Assembly (NCBI RefSeq): GCF_002443255.2
Contig: NW_019211454.1
Coordinates: 20,117,037-20,181,036, forward strand
Source: Varroa destructor
Taxonomy: Eukaryota; Arthropoda; Arachnida; Mesostigmata; Varroidae
Direction of reading: 5' to 3'
Length of the DNA stretch: 64,000 nucleotides
Shown here: positions 43,038 to 53,849 of the stretch, piece after piece
How positions within the stretch are numbered: the stretch's first letter is position 1
How the letters are laid out: each line of letters begins with the position of its first letter
Position numbers and translations under genes: made by a program
Notes under the pieces: model-generated
Databases searched by the model: none
The model's input: the letters and a program-made list of their open reading frames with translations, nothing else
What the model was told of the DNA's origin: nothing

Positions 43038-43202
43038 GTGTCAGGCGAATTTGCGATGTTGTACCATGCGGCGCGAAGCGGGGCATTAGAGTTACGCAGC
43101 GCCGTTCTTGAAAGCATGACTTCGTTCCGGCGTGCAGGCACTGATGTCATTATAACCTACTTCACGCCTGACCTCCTTAAGTGGATCAAAGAGAGCGAAT
43201 AG
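43038..43202 (+). CDS. ALAD: ALAD, last coding exon
   Basis: Encodes residues 284-337 and ends at TAG 43200-43202. It starts [12 protein letters not shown] and contains [13 protein letters not shown], both highly conserved. The C-terminus L-L-K-W-I-K-E-S-E is slightly longer than human L-L-Q-W-L-K-E-E. The three zinc cysteines and both catalytic lysines are present across the exons, so the gene looks functional. Confidence 0.97.
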   Translation: MSGEFAMLYHAARSGALELRSAVLESMTSFRRAGTDVIITYFTPDLLKWIKESE

Positions 43203-43418
43203 GGATGCGCCCCTTTGCCGCCTTCTATAGCACTTGCCGAGCCGTAACTACTACAATGCCAAAAATAAGCACGACGGCACGAGGCATGGCAACAGCGGCG
43301 GCAGGAGACACAAACTCGGCCGGGTCTGCGACTCGGCTGTTTACTGGATCGTCTGCCAGGCGTCTGGAATAAGCCCTACCTTACGTCTAGAATGTTGTTG
43401 GGCCTGTCAAATAACCGT

Positions 43419-43454
43419 GACTAGACTAGACTAGACTAGACTAGACTAGACTAG
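43419..43454 (+). repeat. (CTAGA)n pentanucleotide satellite in ALAD 3' region
   Basis: About seven copies of CTAGA, almost perfect, starting some 215 bases after the ALAD stop and therefore probably inside its 3' UTR. Perfect copies suggest recent expansion. Confidence 0.95.
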
Positions 43455-43455
43455 G

Positions 43456-45470
43456 CAGGTGATTTTCACACCTATCGATTCGCTGGAACTGCATATGTAT
43501 TACATTTACACAAGTTGCACGATACGATTTTCTCTGTAAGTTCGAAAAGGTTTATTTGTTAGGCTTTCAAATCCGGAGTCGTTTAAAACGCCTACAGCCA
43601 GGACCAATTAGCCTTACGTAGTCTGTGCTTTAGCGATTGGAACTGATAATTAATTGGTTGCAACCCAATGTTCATTTCGGAAAGCCGAAGCCCGTATGTG
43701 CTACTAAAAGCAACACAGCGCCATATTTTTTGCAATATAAATAATAACAGCAGGGTGTGTATTCTATGGGAAAAAAGGATATTATGAACATGACGAAACT
43801 ATCAAACCCTATGATACAACAATCGGAATACCAAATCTAATGAATTAGTATTAAGAAGTATACATGAGCCATCATAAAGCATGGAGAAAAGCCAATCGGC
43901 TTTACGACAGTAAATTTGTTTGTTTGTTTGCTGCTTATTGATGGACAATTGACGAACGACATTGAACATAATTTGATCCAATAGGCCTTTATAGCGTTCA
44001 TGTATACATACATCTATAATTTGTTGGACCTTTTGCGCCTACCAGGTCATAAGGTCCAACCTGACGTAGCTCCGAGCGCTCACGGGGAGTTGAGGCTAAG
44101 TGATGCTCTAAATTTGATGACTAGCTTGCTCTCTGTAATGATACATGACTGCATTGATATTAGCATAGTTTATTGTTGAGAAGTCTATTGAAAAGGCAGA
44201 ATTTCACTAGAATTGTTTGAACTGAATAATTACAACAGGGCGTAACAGGTCAGTTCAGCGGGTTTATCGGTAACACATGCGTTTTTTTTATGTCCTATTG
44301 TTCCAATCAATGACGTATTTTTAAATGAAAAGCAATACATTTACGATGAAAGCTCGTTATTGTAGCCGTTCGTCTTCGAGGACTCTACTTCATTTTAATG
44401 GAGTTGCAGTGAATTGAGATCTGACCCAACGTTGACCCATCTTCAGTTGTAACTGACTAAGGATTTCGGCCCGCTACATCAATGTTTATCTCTAATTCTG
44501 AGTTAACAATAGCACTGTAGTTATTGCTGGTGATTCTGACCAGGGTCGCACATGGCCTTATGGATGAAAAACTATTAAACTAACCTGTATGGATCATTAT
44601 TATAATAACAACGATATAAAGAACTACAAACAACACACTATGTTGCTAATACCATTAATGTAACACATTATAAATACATCACTAGAAAGATAGTAACAAC
44701 ATGACTATTCAGTGTTGTTTCTAGACACTGTGGGGTGGTTACCGGACCACGCCATGTGATATTGATCGAGAATTAATGTGTGCACATATCTCTACAGAAA
44801 ATATGACAGCGCATTTTGTACTTTTCTTACATGTCTACCAGCTCATAGTGCATTTATATAGTTATTATATTATATTATTTATTATTAATACTGATGTGAT
44901 TATAAGGTGCAATCAATCGTGCAAGAATAAAACATCGTGTTATCACAATAACTGTATCAATCAGCGTATTATTATCACTGTGTTACCGTTCTTATCGCTC
45001 GTTGCTTGGCACGTGAGGAAGACACAAGTACAATTTACGTAGTTAGTTATGTTCGTTATCTTGCTAGAAAAGTATGAGAAGGAGCACCTGATCTGGATGG
45101 CTAGGTCCAGAAATAAAGGGATAAAATATGATAATTAGAGATTTGCTTCGAACAGGGAACGAGACAGAAAAGAGCCTAAACTTAAGATATCGCTAAGGCT
45201 AGTATGCTAGCCAAATTTCCCTTATGAAACTTTCATTCGTCCCTATAGACCGCTATCTCGTTATCAATATATGCATATATCCTTGCTTTGTCCATGTATT
45301 TTTGTTCACTAACCGTTATTGTAGTCCTCAAATAATGGACTCACTTTCTTTCCTTTACATAGTGTATGCCAACTATTAACAACAGGCATTTGGGTCACTC
45401 CTAGGTGTGCCGAGAGGTCTTGGGTCTGCGGCGCGACATTTTCCTAAAAAAACCGTTTCTCGCGGCACTC
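43456..45470. other. ALAD downstream spacer, no gene seen
   Basis: AT-rich sequence. I could not pick a clear AATAAA for ALAD in the first few hundred bases. A short GTTT run lies near 43918-43930. The frame at 44776-45042 (+) is unrecognised. Confidence 0.5.
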
Positions 45471-45477
45471 CTAGATT

Positions 45478-45626
45478 TTTCGATATTCAAGCCCGGCGCT
45501 GTCGTTAAGCGTCATATTAGACGGCTGACTGCCATCACGAAACGAAATGTGTCTACACCCGGATTCGAACCTCGACCGCCACGTGTCCCGGAGACTAGCG
45601 GACAAATGCGTTGCCCCACGGGGACT
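45478..45626 (-). repeat. tRNA-derived SINE, copy B
   Basis: On the - strand it begins GTCCCCGTGGGGCAACGC (A-box region) and continues to GAGGTTCGAATCCGGG, the best B-box of the four copies. The body ACACATTTCGTTTCGTG and a C-A-G-C-G-C-C-G-G-G segment line up with copy A over about 145 bases. The open frame 45405-45659 (+) is its antisense shadow, not a gene. Confidence 0.75.
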
Positions 45627-45788
45627 ATATATTACCCCATTTTTATGTACAGTACTTAAACCTTAGGCATTACTTTAGATAGCTGACTTCCAGCACCTTT
45701 TGTGGCTGTCTGGAGCGTGATTTGTTATTGATCTAAATCTTCCCTGATTTCTTTTCACAGGAATTTGCCACAATGTCGAAATGATACA

Positions 45789-45805
45789 TGTAGGTATTTA
45801 TTATC

Positions 45806-45837
<32 letters not shown>

Positions 45838-46145
45838 AAATGTATCTAGCTTCTAGTGATATCCCAGCAATAGAATAGACATATCAAATATTTGTGTTCA
45901 GTATAATATATGTAACTATTTATTAAAAAGAAATTGCAAGAATATTTAGAAGATCGCTAAACGTATGTGATGTCTCAACTACAGAGTCAATACATCAACT
46001 AAAAAAAACACAAACTCATCATTAAGTGTTTTTTATATCAGTAAAACCTGTAGCTATTTACTAGAAAAAAAAAAAAACAAGGATGAAAGTACGCAGGTTT
46101 TGTTGAAATCCCGGAACTTGGGTTAATATTTATTTTATATGATCT
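45789..46145. repeat. three diverged tandem units with a 28-A run
   Basis: Three successive blocks begin TGTAGGTATTTATTA (45789), TGTAACTATTTATTA (45910) and TGTAGCTATTTACTA (46049). Each is followed by an A-rich stretch, then a GTGATATCCCAGCAA-like element, and each ends ATC/AGT before the next. Unit length is roughly 100-140 bases. The first holds 28 consecutive A (45806-45833). The copies are much diverged, so the array is old or degenerate. Confidence 0.5.
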
Positions 46146-46159
46146 GTGTAAAAAAATAT

Positions 46160-47970
46160 TTAAAAAACGTTAAGCCTTGGGACATCTTAGAAGGAAAATA
46201 TATGGATCAGCTGACTCTATCAACAGTAACGTCCGTCAAACGATTCGATTCACGTATTTAATCAAGTGTTGTCCGCCGACCAAAGTATTCAGGCGCGTTC
46301 CATAAACAGAATAAATCAACCATCAGTAAAAAAGGCCAGTGATCGTGTCATAAAAAAGTTTACATAGCATGAAGTGTCAAAGTCCCTTAGCGAGCGTGTC
46401 AGAAGAGGCTACTGAAATAACTGCGAAAAGCTAACGAGTTAAGTGGGACGGGTAAGTGCAACGGGATCGCTAGTGGTTTACTTTATAGCTTACATTAGGT
46501 TGAATGCAATATCACTGAATCTGATTATTAAATTAGATACAAGGCAAAACCTGGTTAGGCGTTCGCCTAGTTGCTTGCTTTTAGTAGACCCTTTAGTGGA
46601 AACTGGTTAAGCTGATTGTCTCCGTGTCAATAGAACATCATTCTGGGAAGATCCGCGTAACAGTGAAGCTTATTAAACACATACTTTTATAGGGGAAACT
46701 TCTTTCCAACTTATAATGTAATGTTAATCCGCCGCAGTGATCGGATTCGACATTAGCTCGGCGGAGACTCGGACGCTGACCGACGCAACTTAGCACTCAG
46801 AACGATTAGATCCGACTTCAGTATGACTAAAGTGCTGCATCCGAATTGTGTCGTGTGAAAACGGTCACAAAAGAGACGTTGCGTGCTGGTCATCTAGTCT
46901 AACTACTCTCTATTATCATTTTTTATTAGCTTTGTATACCGGTTATTTGAACGTGGTTTTAATCAATGATCAAGCAGATCGTCATGTAATACTGAACGAC
47001 TGAAGGCGTTAAAGTTGCATACCGAAGGGGCAAATCTATGCGATACGTTCGGAGCCTCTAAATCTACTTGTGATGCCCAAGTATGGCAGACATACAAACC
47101 CGCGAAGAAACTGCAAAGTTACTAAATCAAACATGCGTTGAAAACTTCATAGTATTCATATGCAGTACTTCTTTTGGGCCAGATATTTGTTGGAAATAAA
47201 TTCGACACATACGTCAGACTGCAAAAATGTATAAATAATAAAAGCCATAAATTCGAATACTAGCGACATGTACCTGGCTTATTCTAAAATTAGATAATAC
47301 TCTTCTTGCTTACATTTTACATAAATACTACCTCTTTTGGCCTTATAATATATTGTATGAACTATATAGGGACTATGCTGCTATGTGTTGCACAACTATA
47401 ATAGGTGTGGAAAAGGAGCTCCGCGTTTGCAGACTTTTGGCTTTCTCTGTGTGTGTACGCGTATATCTGCGAAAACAGGGAATAGACTTGAACCGCGTGT
47501 TAGAAAACAGCGTTATTTGTATTAAGAAAAAAAATAGTGCTATGTATAAACACGTACAGACAAGCGTGATATAATCGAAAATTGATAACACAAAAAATGG
47601 TTTAAGTAAATCTAGTTTAATATTTGAGTTAAGATATACCCGAAAGCCATTTTCACTGCCTAATCAAGGGGAATCTTATATGGGTAGATAACAAAAAGGT
47701 AAACGCTAAAGTTAAAAAACATTATACTAAGAAGTACTTGATTTCGCCAATGTAGCGCCAAAAGTTAGGAAATTGTATAGGCCCCATGTTTCGCTTGAAA
47801 CAGTTTGGGAACATAAAAAACATAGTCGTCTAAAAAGCCAAAGCTGCTAACACTACGACCTCAATAGAGTTTTGCGTTCTACATTGCCGTCTGCACATTA
47901 TCTCATATCTCTAAAATAAAGAACATTTACGCTTGTTTCTATTGAGAATGTTCTTTCTTTCGACCCGTGA

Positions 47971-48008
<38 letters not shown>

Positions 48009-49400
48009 AAATTCTTTATTTTAAAGTAAAATATCATTGAACCAGGTGGACGAGAATAACGCTAGACTGTATACATATGACAAGCATTTAACGTTGTCTT
48101 CTCTTGTTGTAGGAGGTCCTAACAAGTTTAAAGTATAGAAAGTTTCATGTTGATTGTGTTTATCCTATATTTTGATTAGAATATTACATCACAGTGAAGA
48201 CTTCAATTTCTGCGATTATCGCCTAAATCGCAGTTTCTAATAAGACGTTATTTTTTTTTTATCCAAGAATACCTTGCTACTCATACGAGGCAAACCCCTT
48301 TTTGTGCAAGCTCAGTGTGCGTTTTTACGACGGATATTCCTATAATTAGCTTGTCCCACTTATACACCTTAGCCTAAACATGGTAAGATCATCGATCCGC
48401 ATAGGTTTTTCATATTTGGTTAGGAGGATACGGTAACATCAATTACAATATCATGCGTAAATAATAGGATTTTTACTTTTAAGCAGAATAAAACACATTT
48501 GCCTTTGCACTTTGTTGGGTAACATAGGTCCACTGTCTAACGGTAGCAGTACCCTATTAAGGTCCGTTAGTTTTTTGACAAAGCAAGCATTTTGATTTAT
48601 ATATACGGACCTAACCGGCCTAGAATTTATGTTACGTATTATATACGCTGAATCTTTTTTATACGTACTGAGTATTTTCGAGATGGTTGCTGAAGTGAGG
48701 CAACCCGAAGTCGTAGTAAATGAATGTTGATACAACGCACTCTTGAAGAGGCCAGTGCTGCAATAGGCTTACGTTGTTAATATAACCGCAATTTTAATAG
48801 AATTGATTGATTTTATTGTGCCAATACGAGCCGGATCGCACAGCTGATCCGATACGTATTTCCAAACCGATGGTTTGCAGTAGGCCATTTTGGCATATTA
48901 CGATGCTTTTACAGTCAAAGAACGAAAAATTGTGCCGAATTATATGAGTGTTGGTATTCACTTGTTTCTTATTTGGTAATATGTAATTGCACCCACTAAC
49001 CAAATCTGCTTAGAGAATAGTTAATATATTCAACCAACGTAGCGCTGGCGGTATAGTCGCCAATTATCTGATAGAAGCGGGACCTACGAAGTTCTCTGTG
49101 CAATCAAGTATGTTTAACCTATTTCCCCTATCTTTACCAAACGTTCCTTTAAGTTCTATTACAAATGTCACTCGTATACTATTTTGAGCAGCAGATCTTG
49201 ACACGCCTCGTTGCAGACTACGGTCGATTATGATCGTGTTCATTTCGATTTCAAGCAAAATTAAAACGAGAGACTATTTATATGTGTAGGCAAATTCAGT
49301 TTCCTTTCACGGCGAAGGTAGACGTCTACCCAAAAAAAGCAAGAGGCAAGCTGCCGGTGCCCTAAGTACTTGCACCAAATTCCCCGTTGGCCTGATTTCA
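46160..49400. other. intergenic spacer, no gene seen
   Basis: AT-rich spacer upstream of the ATPase gene with a long TA microsatellite at 47972-48004. Frames at 47353-47574 (+), 48451-48735 (-), 48794-49003 (-) and 49064-49258 (-) are unrecognised. No clear promoter is visible. Confidence 0.55.
47972..48004. repeat. (TA)n microsatellite
   Basis: About sixteen uninterrupted TA dinucleotides. Confidence 0.95.
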
Positions 49401-49411
49401 TTCAAAATTAG

Positions 49412-50524
49412 ATGAAGACTGACAAAGCAGTCGTGGTCATGCTGAACAAACGACAAAGTGCAACTACTTCTAAACAGAAAGAAAAGCTTGAGGAAACGTT
49501 AAAGTCGCTGATATTACAAATAACCTCCCTTTCAAGAGATGTGTTCGTCAAAAGAGTCGACCAAATTCCGACCGTATTGGAAAACAATAATCGGGCACTG
49601 CGACTCTTGAATGAAGCCGCCCAATTTGTTCAAATTGAGCTACAGAAGTGTTCTCGTCCTAAATTGGCACCCGAAGCCGAACATCGACGGGCCCTTCGTC
49701 GGTCTATCTTCTCGTGGGAGCTTATTCCTGGTATCAGCTCTACAAAACACTGTCTCTCCCCGCTAGACTTGGACGATGCTGATAAGCTACTGGAATATGC
49801 GCTAAAAACAAGAAACGGCGTCTTGATAATAGGTAATAGCGGCCAAGGCAAAACAATGCTAATTCGTTTCGTCCTGCAAAAGATCGCTCGGGTGTCGGTG
49901 TACGTAGATACACGAGATATTGTCGAGTTGAACCTCATATTTAATCGATTTGCAGAACTACGCTCCGCAGTGCTTGTTCTAGACAATGTAGAGTTATTTC
50001 ATTGTCGAGCAATCCGACAGAATCTTCCTACTATTCGACAACACAACGTAATATGTGTGATAACCTCAGACGATGAGGTTTTAAACCAGCTATCCGACCT
50101 AATGTGTTCAATGAGGATTCCGGATCCATGTGCACAGCATTTGGCCCGATTGTACACACTGCTGGTACGTGGTTTCCATTCGACACCGAAATGCATACTT
50201 CCATCATGTCGTACTCGATTAGCTATTGTCCGCTCGCTTCAGATGGAAATGCTTGACACTAACGTGATGAAGAAGGGCGATTACGTTGAAGCGAGTTCGG
50301 AGCCACCAGGCCCTCCGCAGCCGCCTGACGTAAGTGAAGAACATCCAGGTGCTTATTATGTCAATAAATGCTTGGCGAGTACAGAACAGTTTCGCAAACT
50401 AGAACGGAATACACCACCACGGAAAAGAACAAAAGGCAAAAAGCCTTTAAAGAAAAAGAAAAAGACAAAAAAGAAAGATCAGAGAAAGCCGAAAAGCCGT
50501 ATGAAAGAGTGCTTTACGGTTTGA
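49412..50524 (+). CDS. unnamed AAA+-like P-loop ATPase, single exon, 370 aa
   Basis: This is by far the longest open frame in the window. Residues 1-80 are polar with leucine/isoleucine spacing and may form helices. Residues 137-148 read V-L-I-I-G-N-S-G-Q-G-K-T, a strand plus Walker A loop. Residues 186-194 read A-V-L-V-L-D-N-V-E, a Walker B strand with N where AAA+ proteins usually have the catalytic glutamate. V-I-C-V-I-T-S-D-D (213-221) fits sensor 1. I-P-D-P-x-x-Q-H-L-A-R-L (236-247) resembles the AAA+ P-D-x-x-x-R-x-x-I segment. A proline-rich linker follows, and residues 334-366 are strongly lysine-rich, suggesting nuclear or nucleic-acid contact. I do not recognise the family. The frame is preceded directly by an in-frame TAG that is also an acceptor-like AG, so an upstream non-coding exon is possible. 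A perfect donor GTAAGT at 50330 could give a shorter spliced form. ATPase function is inference from motifs. Confidence 0.8.
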   Translation: MKTDKAVVVMLNKRQSATTSKQKEKLEETLKSLILQITSLSRDVFVKRVDQIPTVLENNNRALRLLNEAAQFVQIELQKCSRPKLAPEAEHRRALRRSIFSWELIPGISSTKHCLSPLDLDDADKLLEYALKTRNGVLIIGNSGQGKTMLIRFVLQKIARVSVYVDTRDIVELNLIFNRFAELRSAVLVLDNVELFHCRAIRQNLPTIRQHNVICVITSDDEVLNQLSDLMCSMRIPDPCAQHLARLYTLLVRGFHSTPKCILPSCRTRLAIVRSLQMEMLDTNVMKKGDYVEASSEPPGPPQPPDVSEEHPGAYYVNKCLASTEQFRKLERNTPPRKRTKGKKPLKKKKKTKKKDQRKPKSRMKECFTV

Positions 50525-50941
50525 CTTACGATGACGATACTTCGTAGAAAATTTCTGTGGAAAGCGTCATACCGGCAGTGGAAAATTCGGGCAACCCACC
50601 CATTTTAACAACGACACGATAAATATAGCGAGAGGCGTGGCTAATGTGCGACTTTGTCACTATGTGTCTGTAGGTATGTGTCTGAGATTTAATGAAGCAA
50701 CATCACGTACGGCGTAGTAAGCCGAGCGGGAATTACACGCTTTCGACGACATACTGCTCCATGATTGTATTGTTTGCACTCTAGGTGATAAAAGCTTCTT
50801 GCCCTCTAAAGAAAATTGTGGTCTTCACACAATTTCGTTGACAGTTGATTACTTTATGACTTCCAGTAACGATCTTGTGCAAACATTGAAATGACTAATA
50901 CCTATTTAATGTTGTATTGAACGAGCGTGTCGTATATGGTG

Positions 50942-50990
<49 letters not shown>

Positions 50991-51150
50991 GCTGGCCGTT
51001 CTTAAGCCAACGTTAAAGCACTATTATTATTAAATTGAAGGTGCCCTAAGATTAGTAGCTGAAGACTGGTTAATCTTCTAAAATTGTTTGGTAATTTCAT
51101 CACTATAAAAATGGATTTATCCGCACCTCCATTTAAATTAGATGAACCCC
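50525..51150. other. 3' region of the ATPase gene, no further gene
   Basis: AT-rich sequence after the TGA stop, containing a TA microsatellite at 50948-50988. No canonical AATAAA stands out; GATAAA near 50617 and ATTAAA near 51026 are weak candidates. Confidence 0.5.
50948..50988. repeat. (TA)n microsatellite
   Basis: About twenty uninterrupted TA dinucleotides, the longest TA run in the window. Confidence 0.95.
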
Positions 51151-51154
51151 ATAA

Positions 51155-51275
51155 TAGTAGTAGATTAGTAGGTAACGTATTTGCCTGTGAATCCTAGGAT
51201 ACGTTTGAATTCAGGCATAAATACGCTTTGTTTCGTACTGGGAGCCTAATGGCGATACAGAGGTAAACACCATTG
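51155..51275 (+). repeat. tRNA-derived SINE, copy C
   Basis: Reads TAGTAGGTAACGTATTTGCC (A-box region), then a decayed B-box GTTTGAATTCAGGC, then the shared body AAATACGCTTTGTTTCGTAC-TGGGAGCC. It aligns in order with copies A and D. The 5' end is less clear than in the others. Confidence 0.65.
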
Positions 51276-51519
51276 AAAAGAGTTCTACAGGGACTGAGAC
51301 AAGTTCGAAAGTACAAGATCCAGCCTATGCGACGGACATAATACTCAACCCACTTTCGAGGCGCTCTATTTCTGAATTGAGGCATTCCAACAGTTTTAAC
51401 ACATCTACTACCGTCAAATCTCTTATTTTAAAGGACACTAACGTCGATTCGACACGACTTACATAGGGCATGATTAAGACTCCTTGCTAAAAACTGCCAA
51501 TACTTTTTTGGTAATACTA

Positions 51520-51522
<3 letters not shown>

Positions 51523-51550
<28 letters not shown>
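51523..51550. repeat. (TA)n microsatellite
   Basis: About fourteen uninterrupted TA dinucleotides in spacer. Confidence 0.95.
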
Positions 51551-51552
<2 letters not shown>

Positions 51553-51559
51553 TTAAAGC

Positions 51560-53840
51560 GCCACCATTTGTTCGGTAACAACATGCGGCTGAGCTACAAC
51601 AAGAATAAGGATTCGCTTTTTTTGGAAAAGAGTATTTGAGTCACTGGCTGAGGCGATTCAGCCAAACGCTTTAGCGACGTGTCAGCACAATTTAACCCTA
51701 GGCGAAACCTGCCTAAATAGAATACACACTGATACTATAAACGATAAAGTGTGTTTGGAATCCTACATGGAGCATTGAGAACAAGAATTGTATGTTAGAT
51801 TAGATTTCGGCATTTATTTATCGAAGCATCGCTTGAGCTGTTATGTTCAGGCCAAGCAACCTCATACCAGTTCGGCATGTATATTTTTTTCTATTATAAG
51901 CGTATTATATAGCTACTGATTGGGATTGTGCCAATGGAACGTCGCAGTGAGCGGTGGCGAATTAGGAGTTTGGTGGCTGGGTATTCGCTAGAGTAATTAG
52001 TGAGTCTGAGCTTCTGCAAGGGTTTTCGAAGCAGATCGGAAGCGGAAAATATAGTATTAGTTGCGAAGGTTCATTTCGTAGGAGGACATGAAGGAACTTG
52101 ATTGAGTCGCTTTAAATCGAACACTGAGGGCATCCTAATTTCTTGTCCTAATTGAGCAGACAGCAGGGGAGGAGGGTGCATGCAATGTGCGTCATTGTTG
52201 CTGGTAGACAGAGTGAGGCAGCTCTTTAGCAACGGCCTTGCACTGGCTGAACTGTCTAGCAAACACAGGGCGCTTTGCTTGTTGGCTCCAAGGGGACAAA
52301 CACCCCGGAAGGGGTCTTGCTTATGACAAAACTCGAAAAGTCTAACCCTGCCAGCCTCGATTCCTTGATTAAAAGCTCCACCTTCTCTTACTCTCTTCTT
52401 CGACGTGCTCGGCCTATTCTTTTCGGCTCTGCTCGGCTCGGCTAACCTTTCAACTGCACTACCTTATCCCGACCTTCTTATTTTTAAGCCTCGATCCCTC
52501 TGTACTTTATCCCTTTGTAAGACCATAGATCCTTTTAGCATCGATACGTACTCTGTCGCCAAAAAGCTGCACGCCCAAGTCGAGACAGGATGCAATCACA
52601 CTTGTTCAGGCAAGCCACCCCCCGCCCCCCATACTATTAGTTGAACGAATCCTATCTTCGACGCGCATCTTCCTCCGGCATCTACGTCGACTTCAGAACG
52701 GGGTCTCTTTAGTTAAGTAGACTCATATGCACATGCATATCGGTAGGTTCATTCGCGCCTCCGTAACAAATCTTATAAACGATTATTAGGAAATTTAACA
52801 TTCGCTTGAGTTGGCAGAAGTATGCATGAACTATCAGTTGTAAGTCATAACCGAATGATCACGGATTTATCCAATGACTCACGCAATTCGTCTGCAAAAT
52901 TTTGACTCTCGAAATGAAAATAGTTATCTATCAAATATTTTATCCGATCATTTATTTAAAAATGTGTATTAAAATCTTAGTAATCAGTTTGAACGGCGGC
53001 TGAAAACATTTTAAAGGTAAGAACTATGCTGAATCACAAACCTGTGTGAGTTTATCGTGATTTCATAGGATCTGTGTCATTGGTTCACAGGATCAGGGGA
53101 AACAGCGTTCAAAGCTAAATCAAGCCCTGCCAATTGCCATACAACCAAAAAGGAAAATGACTCAGTGATCCAAAATGTCATATATTTGTGCTAATTAAGC
53201 ATATTTTTATTTGTTTCATATTGTTGTTTGTACCATCAATTGGAAGTTCATTCAACTACGAACTTAACAGTACCAAATATATGCACTTGATATATTATAT
53301 TCAACGCTAAACATAGGTGCGGGTATCACAGACTCATTTGGCAATTTTTTTTGCCAGTTATAAAACAATGGAACCTTTCTAATATATATTTTTGGTAAAT
53401 ATGGCACTCATCTACAAGGCATTGTTGCCCCACAAGCGATGATCGTATTTGCTGAACGGGGTAAAGCTTAAATTTGTATATATCTTGTGGTATTTATGGG
53501 AAATGATTATAGTGATTAGTTTACACACGGTATCTGTAGCTTGAGGTTATTTTAAGGTTTGTTTCGCTCAACATTTGGAACTACTTTCGAGTACAAATTT
53601 GACATTCAAGGATATAATCTTGTCTTTTCGTTTACAGCCTTCCAATAAAACTGGGGATTTGTAGTGAGTTCTATACTCCTGACGCAGCTGCAGCCTCTCG
53701 CGGAGATGCCGACGCTAAGTAACGCCGCTGCCAAAATTCTATGCGGCCTCATGCGTCAGTAATTGTATTAGTGAGATCGATCGTGTTAGTGGTACCAATT
53801 TATTACAACGAAAGTCTAAATCCATTGAAGAAAGAGATTA
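51560..53840. other. spacer with a pyrimidine- and GC-richer block
   Basis: Mostly AT-rich. Between about 52040 and 52700 the sequence is richer in GC and C/T, including repeated CTCGGCT-like words near 52410-52440 and a C-run at 52617-52630. Frames at 52071-52262 (-) and 52405-52644 (+) are not recognisable. It may be an isolated promoter or untranslated exon; nothing proves it. Confidence 0.4.
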
Positions 53841-53849
53841 CTGAAAATA

